Shown here: positions 52,688-61,473 of the stretch, piece by piece
How the letters are laid out: every line of letters starts with the position of its first letter
Numbering within the stretch: the first letter of the stretch is position 1
Source of the DNA: Hyphomicrobium_A sp963726795
GTDB taxonomy: Bacteria > Pseudomonadota > Alphaproteobacteria > Rhizobiales > Hyphomicrobiaceae
Length of the DNA stretch: 64,000 bases
NCBI GenBank assembly: GCA_963726795.1
Contig: CAVSDD010000004.1
Span: 682,001-746,000, forward strand
Direction: 5' to 3'
Notes under the pieces: generated by a model
What the model was told of the DNA's origin: nothing
The model's database searches: none
The model's input: the letters and a program-made list of their open reading frames with translations, nothing else
Made by a program: the position numbers and the translations under genes

Positions 52688-53287
52688 CTATGCCGTCTTC
52701 GGCATCTTGCCTTCGGCGACACGACGGCCCGCCAGCGCCAGGAAGATGTAGCTCCAGCCCGAGAACAGCAGGTTGATGCCCACGAGGAGGCCGAGGGCCC
52801 AGGTGGCGGAGCTCGGCAGGTCGAGCGCGATCATCACGCCGACTGCGAGCGCCGCAATGCCGCTAAGGAGCATGAAGCCCCACCCCTCGTGCGGGCGCAC
52901 CTTGAAGGCCATGATGATCTCGGCAATGCCCTCAGCCAGAAACAGGGCCGCAAGCAGGATCGCCAGCGTCAACAGGCCGGTCAATGGGAAGAACGCGAGA
53001 TAGCCACCGGCAATGAGATAAAGAACGCCGATCAGCAGGCTCCAGACGAAGCCTTGCCATCCCTGCGAAGAGAAGGCGTGCAGCACCATGAACACGCCCC
53101 CGATCAGGAACAGCCAGCCGAGCATGATCTTGGCGGCGATGGTCGAGACCAGCGGAAACACGATAGCGGCCATCCCGACGACGATGAGCACGATGCCGAG
53201 GGCGAGGAACCAACCCCACTTCTCGGAAATCAACTGGCGCGTCTCGGCAAGTCTCTGTTCGATGACGGCCTGCATTGTCTGAGCCAT
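52688..53287 (-). CDS. hdeD: HdeD-family acid-resistance membrane protein
   Basis: A 199-residue membrane protein with six helices in three pairs, the HdeD layout: WGWFLALGIVLIVVGMAAIVFPL, GWLFLIGGVFMVLHAF, GVLYLIAGGYLAFFP, ILLAALFLAEGIAEII, GIAALAVGVMIALDLP, LGLLVGINLLFSGW. In E. coli HdeD helps survival at low pH and high cell density. Ribosome site GGGAGGTGG precedes the ATG. No EcfG motif was found upstream. Confidence 0.9.
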   Translation of the reverse strand: MAQTMQAVIEQRLAETRQLISEKWGWFLALGIVLIVVGMAAIVFPLVSTIAAKIMLGWLFLIGGVFMVLHAFSSQGWQGFVWSLLIGVLYLIAGGYLAFFPLTGLLTLAILLAALFLAEGIAEIIMAFKVRPHEGWGFMLLSGIAALAVGVMIALDLPSSATWALGLLVGINLLFSGWSYIFLALAGRRVAEGKMPKTA

Positions 53288-53724
53288 TTTCCACCTCCCG
53301 CAGCTGAATGTTTCGCGCGCAGATATAGCAGAATCGCCTGCACTTTTGCGTTGTTCACCTCTCTATGGTGGCACGAGTGCTGACACCCGTATCAAGATCG
53401 GTCGCGGCGCGCCGCGGAGCATTTTTTTGGCTGATACAGGCGTCGCAAATTGCATTGTGAGTCGCGATCGAAGTGAAGAGGTTAGAATATGCAGATAATT
53501 GCCGGGCCTGCGTTTAGTGCCGCGGCGCATGCAACTTTCTCTGGGTCGTGCCCCGCGGCAATATCGCGCCGCAAGTCTTGCCAGCCGTGGATGTCGACCT
53601 CGAACCGCGGTGTGTCCTGGATTTCAACCCTTTACCGTAATCGGCCCGACGGTCGCTTTTCTGCCTAAATGCCTTTACTAGGCTCATGAAAGCCGCTGTG
53701 TCTTGAGCGGCGCTATGGTGTCCG
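53288..53724. other. Intergenic region hdeD-thiE, no gene seen
   Basis: These 437 bases are somewhat richer in A and T than their surroundings. Short frames here are not convincing. No RNA gene, thiamine (TPP) riboswitch consensus or stress-promoter motif was recognised upstream of the ThiE-like gene. Confidence 0.5.
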
Positions 53725-54369
53725 ATGTCTGCAACAGGGTCGAAAGCAAGGTCCGAAACGGAACTCTACCTGGTGGTGGACGCCAGCACCGAGCCGAGCA
53801 TGCTCGCGCGCATCATTGCTGATGCACAGGCATCTGCGATCCTGATCACGCCCGGCAATGCGGGGGCTTTGGATCCACCGCGCGTCAAGACACTGATCGA
53901 GAGTGCGCAGAGCGCAGGCGCTGCCGCGCTGATCGAAGGCGATGCAGCGCTCGCGCGCACGTTGCGTGCCGACGGCGTGCACCTGCCCTGGAGCAAGGAC
54001 ATCGCAAGCCGCTATAGTACAGCGCGCGAAATCCTCGGAACCCGCTACATTGTCGGCACGGATGCCGGGCGGTTTCGTCATGACGCCATGGCGCTGGGAG
54101 AAGCCGGCGCCGACTACGTCGGCTTTGGCATTCCGGCGCATGTCGAGGATCGCGAGACGGCACGAGGCCGCAGACTCGAGCTCGTCGAGTGGTGGAGCGA
54201 GATTTTCGAAATCCCGTGCGTCGCGCTCGACGTTGACGCACTCGCTGACGCCGCCGCGCTCGCCGCCGCCGGCGCCGACTTTGTCGCCTTGCAGCTTCCT
54301 GACGATGCACCCGCGGACTGGATCAGGGCGGCGTCTGCTGCCATTGCGGCGCAGGAAAGCGCAGCATGA
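53725..54369 (+). CDS. thiE: Thiamine phosphate synthase-like (ThiE) TIM-barrel protein
   Basis: A 214-residue TIM barrel of the ThiE/TenI type: ELYLVVDAS at strand 1, AAALIEGDAALARTLRADGVHLPW, YIVGTDAGRFRHDAMALGEAGADYVGFG. The expected GP..T.TK phosphate loop after the last motif is altered (GIPAHVEDRET), so activity in joining the pyrimidine and thiazole halves is uncertain and a TenI-like or other role is possible. It overlaps the Sel1 gene by four bases. Confidence 0.72.
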   Translation: MSATGSKARSETELYLVVDASTEPSMLARIIADAQASAILITPGNAGALDPPRVKTLIESAQSAGAAALIEGDAALARTLRADGVHLPWSKDIASRYSTAREILGTRYIVGTDAGRFRHDAMALGEAGADYVGFGIPAHVEDRETARGRRLELVEWWSEIFEIPCVALDVDALADAAALAAAGADFVALQLPDDAPADWIRAASAAIAAQESAA

Positions 54370-55433
54370 GCGTGCGTGCGGCATTGGGGGCTTTGCTGAT
54401 GCTGGCGCTACCAGCCTTGCCGCCCGCGCACGCAGAAACGAGCTCGTGGTTCAAAGAGACGGAGGTGGTCAAGCCGCCTCCCGCCAAACCCGGAAAATCC
54501 GTCAAGCTTGCTCCTGCACAGGCCATCAGCAGCTCCTTCAAGCAGGATTCAGCTGCGGCCCAGGCGTACGCCAAGACGCTCGTCAAACCGTCGGGCGACG
54601 ATGCCGCTTATATCGCATTCGATCAGGGTCAATACCTGACCGCCTTGAAGCTTGCCGAGGATGCCGCCAAGAAGGGCGATCCGCAGGCGCACACGCTGAT
54701 CGGGCGCATTTACTCGGAGGGGCTCGGCGTCAGCAAGGACGAGGCGCTTGCCGCGAGGTGGTTCACGCGTGCTGCCGAGCTTGGCGACGTGCAGGCGACG
54801 TTCTCGCTCGGGTTGCTCTACGCCGAAGGTCGTGGCGTCAAAAAGGATTGGACCAAGGCCGGCGAGTATTTCGAGAAGGCGGCGCTGACCGGGCATCCGC
54901 AGGCCAACTACAACCTCGGACTGCTGTTCCTCAAGGGTGAGGGCAAGCCGAAAAATCCCTATCGCGCCGCCCAGCACATTCGCTATGCCGCGGAGCAAGG
55001 GATCGCCGCGGCCCAATACGATATGGGCGGTCTCTATCAGAACGGTGTGGGCGTGCCCCCCGATGCGCTGCAGGCCTCGAACTGGCTGAGGAAGGCCGCC
55101 GAGCAGGGGATGATGGAGGCCAAGTTCGAATACGCAGTGATGTTGCTGCGGGGACTTGGACTGACCAAGGACGAGCCCAAAGCGGTGCCGTATCTCAAGT
55201 CGGCGGCGCAGGGCGGCCTAGTCGCGGCACAGAACCGGCTCGCCTACCTCTACGCCGAGGGCGTCGGCGTGAAGAAGAGCCCGACCGAGGCCGCCAAATG
55301 GCGGCTGATCGCGCGCCAGGGCGGTCTTGCGGACGCGGGCCTCGACGATCTTGTCACCAAGCTCCCCGCGGACCAACAGCTGGCCGCTGAAAAGGCTGCC
55401 ACCGAATGGCGCGAGCAGGCCGGTATGTTTTAG
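54366..55433 (+). CDS. Secreted Sel1-repeat protein
   Basis: A 355-residue exported protein: signal peptide (about 1-23), a Pro/Lys-rich linker, then about seven Sel1-like repeats (from residue 85), each of the form GDPQAHTLIGRIYSEGLGVSKDEALAARWF. Sel1 repeats form an alpha-solenoid for protein contacts; relatives act in exopolysaccharide export and signalling. Coupled to the ThiE-like gene by ATGA overlap, although no functional link is obvious. Confidence 0.87.
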   Translation: MSVRAALGALLMLALPALPPAHAETSSWFKETEVVKPPPAKPGKSVKLAPAQAISSSFKQDSAAAQAYAKTLVKPSGDDAAYIAFDQGQYLTALKLAEDAAKKGDPQAHTLIGRIYSEGLGVSKDEALAARWFTRAAELGDVQATFSLGLLYAEGRGVKKDWTKAGEYFEKAALTGHPQANYNLGLLFLKGEGKPKNPYRAAQHIRYAAEQGIAAAQYDMGGLYQNGVGVPPDALQASNWLRKAAEQGMMEAKFEYAVMLLRGLGLTKDEPKAVPYLKSAAQGGLVAAQNRLAYLYAEGVGVKKSPTEAAKWRLIARQGGLADAGLDDLVTKLPADQQLAAEKAATEWREQAGMF

Positions 55434-55535
55434 CTTCCCCGGCTGACCAACCTTGCCAGCCGAGGTCGAAGCGGCTAGTCGGGGCTACCCGCCGCAGCGA
55501 CCGCCGCCTGCGCGAGCCCGCGAGGACCGCCGGTC

Positions 55536-56339
55536 ATGCCAGCCTCAGCCCTGATGAACGTGATGATCACGGCCGCGCGCAAAGCCGGCCGCAGCCTCGC
55601 GCGCGATTTCGGTGAGGTGGAGAACTTACAGGTCTCGATCAAGGGGCCCGGCAACTTCGTCTCCGCGGCCGACCACAAGGCCGAGGAGATCATCTTCAAG
55701 GAGCTGTCCAAGGCGCGCCCCGGTTACAGCTTTTTGATGGAGGAGCGCGGCGAGGTCATCGGCGACGACGACACCCACCGCTGGATCGTCGATCCGCTCG
55801 ACGGCACGACCAACTTCCTGCACGGGCTGCCGCTTTTTGCCATCTCGATCGGGCTCGAGCGCGAGGGCCAACTCGTCGCCGGCGTCGTCTACAACCCGAT
55901 CGCGGATGAGCTCTATACCGCCGAGAAGGGCAAAGGCACCTACCTGAACGATCGCCGCCGCCTGCGCGTTGCCGCACGCAAGGTGCTGTCGGACGCGCTC
56001 GTTACGACCGGGATCCCGCACATCGGCCGCGCGGGTCATGCGCGCTTCATGAGCGAGATGAAGCCGATCATCGCCGAGGTGGCTGGCGTTCGCCGCACCG
56101 GCTCGGCTGCGCTCGATCTCGCGTGGACGGCGGCCGGGCGCTTTGATGCCTACTGGGAGCGCGGAATAAAGCCGTGGGACATGGCGGCGGGGATCGTGCT
56201 GATGCGCGAAGCCGGCGGCACCGTCTGCGACCTGTCGGGCGGCGCTGACATGCTCGACAAGGACGAGATTTTGGCGACGAACACGGTTTTGCAGAAGCCG
56301 CTGCTGGAATTGATGGCAAAGCCCGCTGCCAAAGTCTGA
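55536..56339 (+). CDS. suhB: Inositol monophosphatase (SuhB-type)
   Basis: A 267-residue Mg-dependent phosphatase with the family metal motifs: FLMEERGE (Glu), WIVDPLDGTTNFLHG (Asp-Pro-x-Asp) and IKPWDMAAGIVLMREAGG. It hydrolyses inositol phosphates; in bacteria SuhB also influences ribosome assembly. The ATG gives the expected start (SALMNVMITAARKAGRSLARDF). A rightward gene following the Sel1 gene by 102 bases. Confidence 0.93.
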   Translation: MPASALMNVMITAARKAGRSLARDFGEVENLQVSIKGPGNFVSAADHKAEEIIFKELSKARPGYSFLMEERGEVIGDDDTHRWIVDPLDGTTNFLHGLPLFAISIGLEREGQLVAGVVYNPIADELYTAEKGKGTYLNDRRRLRVAARKVLSDALVTTGIPHIGRAGHARFMSEMKPIIAEVAGVRRTGSAALDLAWTAAGRFDAYWERGIKPWDMAAGIVLMREAGGTVCDLSGGADMLDKDEILATNTVLQKPLLELMAKPAAKV

Positions 56340-56458
56340 CGGGCGCCTCACGGAACGCATCTGCGCCGATTGCGGCACGATCTTGCCGATTTGTGCTGGC
56401 AGAGGCTTCAGGTAATCTCGCCGGGGCTGAATTTCCGGCCCCCGAGCGGAGACCTGGA

Positions 56459-57512
56459 ATGGCACGAAAGAGATCGACCGACCTCGCCACGTCCCCGCTC
56501 GTGCATCGCACGCTGACGCCGCCGGGGCTTTTCCTCATCCGGATGCTGATCTTCCTGACGCTGGTCGCCTTCCTCGTCGCCATCCTGCACAAGCAGCTCA
56601 TCGCCTCGTTCCTGAACAACCCGGGCCTCAACGGCCTGATCGTCGGCGTGCTGGGTCTGGGCATCCTTTACGCATTCCGGCAGGTCACGCGCCTTTACCC
56701 GGAAATTCGTTGGGTCAACGCTTTCCGTATCGCCGACCCCGGTCTCGCGATCTCGGCGCAGCCGGTGTTGCTCGCGCCGATGGCAGCGCTGCTGCGCGAC
56801 CGCACCGGGGTCTTGTCGCTGTCAACCGCCTCGACGCGCTCGATCATGGATTCCATCGGCTCGCGTCTCGATGAAGCGCGCGACACCGGCCGCTACCTTG
56901 TCGGCCTCTTGGTGTTCCTTGGTCTGCTCGGCACCTTCTGGGGTCTGCTGCAGACGATCACGTCGGTCGGCGGCGCCATCGATTTCGATCAACACCGGCG
57001 GCAGCGACAACGTCACGGTCTTCTCGGATTTGAAGGCTGGCCTCGCGGCGCCCTTGAAGGGCATGGGAACCGCGTTTTCCTCCTCGCTGCTGGGTCTGTC
57101 CGGCTCACTTGTGCTGGGCTTCCTCGAGCTGCAAGCGAGCCACGCCCACAACCGCTTCTACAACGAGCTCGAGGAATGGCTTTCGGAGATCACCGAGCTG
57201 ACACCCGGCGGCGGCAACGTCTCGAGCGATCAGGTGAACCGCCAGCTCTCGACCGCCATCCTGCACATGCAGCGCGCGGTGGAAGACCTTTCGGCGCGCA
57301 TCCAGGACCAATCGATTGCCGGCCAGATCGTCGGCGGAACGGCCAACGACGACCAGATCCGCGAGCTTGCCCGGGGCGTCAATCAGCTCGTGTCGCAGAT
57401 GCGCGCCGAGCAGAAGGTCGTGCGCGAGTGGGTCGACGAGCAGGCGGCGCAGCAGTCGGAGCTTGCACGCGCGTTGCGCGAGCTTGCGCATAACATGCAA
57501 CGGCGGACATAA
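56459..57512 (+). pseudogene. MotA/ExbB-like stator gene with a one-base frameshift
   Basis: From ATG 56459 the frame encodes membrane helices and the proton-channel core (LVGLLVFLGLLGTFWGLLQTITSVGGAID) up to about 56983. It then shifts: the rest of the conserved region (NTGGSDNVTVFSDLKAGLAAPLKGMGTAFSSSLLGL) and a coiled tail ending at 57512 are in another frame. Dropping one T in GATTTCGATC (56983-56985) gives GAT TCG ATC AAC ACC and a full-length protein of about 350 residues. The partner OmpA/MotB-like gene follows, so the pair would form a non-flagellar stator-like complex. Could be a true lesion or a sequence error. Confidence 0.83.
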
Positions 57513-57589
57513 TTAGTGTGATGACCAAAAAAATCACCTCAGTTGGCGGCCAGGTTGCGAGTGATGTTTTTGATCTGAATCACACTAAT
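57512..57589. mobile_element. MITE-like imperfect inverted repeat flanked by TA (element 1)
   Basis: Arms start ATTAGTGTGAT and end ATCACACTAAT, extend imperfectly inward for about 30 bases (AAAAAAATCACC against GTGATGTTTTTG) and enclose a GC-rich loop. The terminal GTGTGAT/ATCACAC is bordered by TA on both sides, as expected for a TA-targeting element. It abuts the stop codon of the MotA-like gene. Confidence 0.7.
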
Positions 57590-57601
57590 AACTCATGCTT
57601 C

Positions 57602-57679
57602 CTAGTGTCCCTCATGATTCCGAAGCTCGCTCTAGAGGGGCGCGTCGAGTTCAGGCGAGCTTCGGAATCGGGACACTAG
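57602..57679. mobile_element. MITE-like inverted repeat abutting the next start codon (element 2)
   Basis: Left arm 57602-57630 and right arm 57655-57679 are complementary over 25 bases (CTAGTGTCCC...GATTCCGAAGCTCGC and its complement) with a four-base insert (TCAT) in the left arm. The ends read TA-GTGTCCC and GGGACAC-TA. It ends exactly at the base before the ATG of the OmpA-like gene; the terminal GGGA may serve as its ribosome site. Confidence 0.8.
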
Positions 57680-58708
57680 ATGGCGCGCGGACGCACGCGG
57701 CGCGGGGGTGAGTACGCCGAGTTCTGGCCCGGTTACGTCGACGTGCTGTCGACGCTGCTCCTGGTCGTGATCTTCCTCATGTCGATCTTCATGCTGGCGC
57801 AGTATTTCGCCAGCGAGGAAGCGAGCGGCAAGGATACCGCGCTGCGCAGCCTGACGCGCCAGATCAGCGAATTGACGAGCCTCTTGTCGCTCGAAAAAGG
57901 AAAGTCGAAATCGGCCGAGGATGAACTCGCCGCGCTGCAGGCGACGCTTTCATCGCTGCGCGACGAGAACACGAAGCTTTCCGGCTCCGCGCTGTCGGGC
58001 GGCGAAGCTGCAAAGGCCGCCGAGACACGTCTCTCCGGCCTGACCGCGGATTTGGAGAAACAGAAAAGCATCTCGGACGAGGCTCTAGCCAAGGTCGACA
58101 TCCTCAATCAGCAGCTCTTGTCCCTGCGCCGCCAGATCGGCGCCCTCAACGAGGCGCTCGAAGCCTCGGAGAAGAAAGACCAGGACAGCCAGACGCGCAT
58201 CAAGGATCTGGGCTCGCGCCTCAACGCCGCGCTGGCGCGCCAGGTGCAGGAATTGCAGCGCTACCGCTCCGACTTCTTCGGGCGGTTGCGCGAGCTCCTG
58301 AAGGATCGCAAGGACATCCGCGTCGTCGGGGACCGCTTCGTATTCGAATCGGAAGTGCTATTCCCCTCGGGCTCTGCGACCCTCACGCCAGAAGGTCTTG
58401 CGACGATGGATCAGTTGGCCGCGGCCATCATCGAACTCGAGCGCGAGATCCCCAAGGAGATCAATTGGGCGCTGCAGGTCGACGGGCATACCGACATCCG
58501 GCCGATCGCAAGCCCGCAGTTCCCCTCCAACTGGGATCTCTCCACGGGACGCGCGATCTCGGTCGTTCGTTATCTGATCACGCGCGGCGTGCCCGCCGAG
58601 CGGCTCGTCGCGGCGGGCTACGGCGAGTTTCGCCCGCTCGAAGCCGGTAAGGACGAAGCAAGTCTGCAGCGCAACCGCCGCATCGAGCTGAAGCTCACCA
58701 ACCGCTAG
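57680..58708 (+). CDS. OmpA/MotB-like peptidoglycan-binding membrane protein
   Basis: A 342-residue protein. One N-terminal membrane helix (about 18-43) contains the acidic residue of proton channels (GYVDVLSTLLL). A long coiled coil (about 50-185) follows, then an OmpA-like domain (about 205-340, LFPSGSATLTPEGLATMDQL, DGHTDIRPI, ISVVRYLITRGV, RNRRIELKL). With the upstream MotA/ExbB-like gene it should form a peptidoglycan-anchored stator of unknown task; no flagellar genes are near. No ordinary Shine-Dalgarno site precedes the ATG because element 2 abuts it. Confidence 0.88.
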   Translation: MARGRTRRGGEYAEFWPGYVDVLSTLLLVVIFLMSIFMLAQYFASEEASGKDTALRSLTRQISELTSLLSLEKGKSKSAEDELAALQATLSSLRDENTKLSGSALSGGEAAKAAETRLSGLTADLEKQKSISDEALAKVDILNQQLLSLRRQIGALNEALEASEKKDQDSQTRIKDLGSRLNAALARQVQELQRYRSDFFGRLRELLKDRKDIRVVGDRFVFESEVLFPSGSATLTPEGLATMDQLAAAIIELEREIPKEINWALQVDGHTDIRPIASPQFPSNWDLSTGRAISVVRYLITRGVPAERLVAAGYGEFRPLEAGKDEASLQRNRRIELKLTNR

Positions 58709-58710
58709 CC

Positions 58711-59244
58711 TCAGTGTGCTTGCGGCGCCTGCGGCTGCTGGTTCTGGGCCTGCACTTGCGCCAGGTCCGCTTGCGCCGCACTCAGCTTCTTCTGAGTGTC
58801 GGCGAGCTCGGTCTTGAGCTTATCGACCTCGCCGGAGGCCGCGTCCTTCGCCGCATTCGCCTGTTTGGCGTCGGCCTGGGCCGCGGTCACCTTCGCATCG
58901 AGATCGTTGATCTTGTTCTGCAGGTCGGTGATCTGCTTGGACGCGGTTTCGGTGTCGGCGCGTGATTGCTTCAACGAGTTCGCGGTTTCCTCACGCGCGG
59001 CATTGGCCTGGTCGATCTGCTGCTTCAAGTCGGTGACGTTCGCCTCGAGGCGGCTCTTGTCGTGTGACAGGGCCTCGCGCGCCGTCTCGCTTTCCCAGTA
59101 CATCTGGTTCTTGGAAAGCGCGGTGTGGGCGCTAAAGGCGGTGGCAGCGCCGAGGATGACGACGAGCAGCCATACCCAGAGCGGCGCAGGTCCTACACTG
59201 CCATACGATGGATCGCGCTCCGGCATGTCAGACGGCATTGTCAT
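58711..59244 (-). CDS. Membrane-anchored coiled-coil protein, stress-regulated
   Basis: A 177-residue protein with one membrane helix (about 23-43, WVWLLVVILGAATAFSAH) and a long coiled coil rich in Ala, Lys, Gln and Asp (about 55-165), ending in a Gln/Pro tail. The composition resembles apolipoprotein- or LapB-like scaffolds; no family assigned. It converges with the OmpA-like gene, two bases apart, and has a perfect EcfG motif upstream (59288-59312). Confidence 0.75.
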   Translation of the reverse strand: MTMPSDMPERDPSYGSVGPAPLWVWLLVVILGAATAFSAHTALSKNQMYWESETAREALSHDKSRLEANVTDLKQQIDQANAAREETANSLKQSRADTETASKQITDLQNKINDLDAKVTAAQADAKQANAAKDAASGEVDKLKTELADTQKKLSAAQADLAQVQAQNQQPQAPQAH

Positions 59245-59287
59245 ACGCTAGTCCTCCGGCCTTGATGGTTGGATCCGGCGCCCCGCC

Positions 59288-59312
59288 AACGAAGGAGCGG
59301 GCATCCGGTTCC
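59288..59312 (-). promoter_or_regulatory. EcfG-type promoter for the coiled-coil gene
   Basis: Minus-strand GGAAC (59312-59308), 16-base spacer and CGTT (59291-59288) match the consensus exactly, about 44 bases before the ATG. It lies 38 kb from the GSR regulators. Confidence 0.77.
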
Positions 59313-59419
59313 CCGCAGGCTTAGCATCAGGAAAGGGCTGGAAATTCGACTACCGCGAAACTTGGTTGCCTGCGGGCTGATAGCCGACTGAAAGTCATTT
59401 CGAACATATCAGGGATGCG

Positions 59420-61249
59420 TTATTCCGCCGCTTCGGCGGTGAACTGCAGTTCCGCAAGGCGCCCGTACAACCCACCTTTGGCCACGAGCTCGGCGTGGGT
59501 GCCTTCCTCGACGATCCGGCCGCGGTCCAGCACCAGGATACGGTGCGCCTTTTGCACGGTCGCGAGCCGGTGGGCGATCACCAAGGTGGTCCGGCCCTTC
59601 ATCACCCGTTCGAGCGCGCGCTGCACCTGCGCCTCGCTTTCGGCGTCGAGTGCGCTTGTTGCCTCGTCGAGCAGAAGGATGGGGGCGTCCTTGAGCAGGG
59701 CTCGCGCGAGCGCAATGCGCTGGCGCTGGCCGCCCGAGAGCGAGATGCCGCGCTCTCCGAGGCGCGTGTGGTAGCCTTCCGGCAGCGCTCGAATGAAGTC
59801 GTCGGCCTGTGCGGCAACTGCTGCACGCTGCACCGCTTCGAGGGTCGCGTCGGGCTCTCCGTAACGGATGTTGTCGGCGATCGTGTCAGCGAACAGCGCG
59901 ACATCCTGCGGCACGAGCGACATGCGCGCGCGCAATGCCTCGAGAGAGGCGTCGCTTGTGCGCACGCCATCGACGCGCACCGCGCCCGAATTTGGATCGA
60001 AGAAACGAAGCAACAGATTGAAGATGGTGGTCTTGCCGGCGCCGGATGGCCCGACGAGCGCCACGGTCTCGCCGGGACGCACGTGAAACGAGACGCCGTT
60101 GAGCGCTGCGAAGTTGCTGCGATCTGGATAGGCAAAACGAACCGCCTCGAAGGCGAGCTCCCCGCGCGGCGGCTTGGGAAGCGGCACCGGGTGGGCGGGC
60201 GAGCGGATGTCGGGCTCGAGCTTCAGGAGCTCGCTCAGTCGTTCGGCAGCGCCGGCCGCCTGGCTCACTTCCCCCCAGACCTCCGATATCTGTGCGAATG
60301 CGGCTGCGGCAAGTACGGCGTAGAGCACGAACTGGCCAAGCCGCCCGGACGTCATCGCGCCATCGATGACCGACGCGGCGCCAAACCACAGCACACCCGT
60401 AACGCTGGCAACGACGAGAAACATCGCAAGCGCGGTGAGAACAGCGCGCGCCAGCATTCGCTCCTTGGCTGCATCGAAGCTGAGCTCGACGGCCCCCTGG
60501 TAGCGGTCTGCGGCGGCCTTTTCGTGCGCGAAGGCCTGCATCGTGCGGACCGCGCTCAGATTCTCGGCGGCGTAGGCGGAAGCCTCCGCCAGGGTGTCCT
60601 GCGCGCGACGTGAAAGTTGCCGCACCCAGCGGCCGATGGCGACCAACGGCATCACGATGATGGGAATGGCGAGCAGCACCAGGAACGAGAGGTGCGGGCT
60701 CGTAACGAACATCAGCACCAGCGCGCCGATCAGCATGATGACGCTGCGCAGGGCCTGGCTGAGCGACGAGCCGGCGGCGGATTTCATCTGGGTGGTGTCG
60801 GCCGTCAGCCGGCTCATGATCTCGGCTGAATGCGTGCGCTCGTAGAACGCCGGACCGAGTTTGGCGATATGGCGGAAGATATCTGCGCGCAAGTCGGCGA
60901 CCACGCGCTCGCCGAGCCAGTTCACGTAGTAGAAGCGCGCGGCGCTGGCGACGGCGAGAATGAGGCCCACGACGATCAGCATCGCGAAGTAGTGGTCGAT
61001 GAAAAGGCCATCTTTGGAGCCGAAGCCAAGGTCGATGACCCGGCGCACGGCCATGGGGATCGCGAGCGTCGCGATTGCCGATACGAGGAGTGCGACACCT
61101 GCCAGCGCCAGCTGACCCGGGTATCTCGCAATATAGGGGCGCAGGGCCAGCAGCGGGTGCAGCGAGGCGCGGCGCTTTTTCGGCTCGCCCGCTCCAGCGT
61201 CACGGGCCTCGTCGTCAGTTGGGTTTGTCTTGCCGCTCAAGCTTTCCAC
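59420..61249 (-). CDS. MsbA-like ABC exporter (fused permease-ATPase)
   Basis: A 609-residue half-transporter: six membrane helices (about 35-330) then an ATPase domain (about 355-600) with Walker A GPSGAGKTT, Q-loop, signature LSGGQRQRIALARA, Walker B ILLLDEATSALD and switch His (IAHRLAT). It should dimerise to export lipid or hydrophobic compounds. The helix region (FYERTHSAEIMSRLTADTTQ) is typical of the Hyphomicrobiales subfamily encoded next to rpmE. A 9-10 residue charged N-terminal stretch precedes the transmembrane part. Confidence 0.92.
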   Translation of the reverse strand: MESLSGKTNPTDDEARDAGAGEPKKRRASLHPLLALRPYIARYPGQLALAGVALLVSAIATLAIPMAVRRVIDLGFGSKDGLFIDHYFAMLIVVGLILAVASAARFYYVNWLGERVVADLRADIFRHIAKLGPAFYERTHSAEIMSRLTADTTQMKSAAGSSLSQALRSVIMLIGALVLMFVTSPHLSFLVLLAIPIIVMPLVAIGRWVRQLSRRAQDTLAEASAYAAENLSAVRTMQAFAHEKAAADRYQGAVELSFDAAKERMLARAVLTALAMFLVVASVTGVLWFGAASVIDGAMTSGRLGQFVLYAVLAAAAFAQISEVWGEVSQAAGAAERLSELLKLEPDIRSPAHPVPLPKPPRGELAFEAVRFAYPDRSNFAALNGVSFHVRPGETVALVGPSGAGKTTIFNLLLRFFDPNSGAVRVDGVRTSDASLEALRARMSLVPQDVALFADTIADNIRYGEPDATLEAVQRAAVAAQADDFIRALPEGYHTRLGERGISLSGGQRQRIALARALLKDAPILLLDEATSALDAESEAQVQRALERVMKGRTTLVIAHRLATVQKAHRILVLDRGRIVEEGTHAELVAKGGLYGRLAELQFTAEAAE

Positions 61250-61473
61250 GCGCTATCCGACGCTAAAGACTGCCGTTTGTTAGATTGACGTCAGAGGCGG
61301 ACCATGCCCGAGGGGTCGGTCCCGCTCAAGGGGCATCAGGCCGCGGATTGGCTATTTGCCAATAGCTCCGACGGCTTGTGCCGGACGCCCTTCTCGATTA
61401 TAGACGCCGCTTCGCAACATTAAGCCTGAGCCGGCCCACGGCCGCGGCGTCAGTGCAATTGGTGAGAAGCGCC

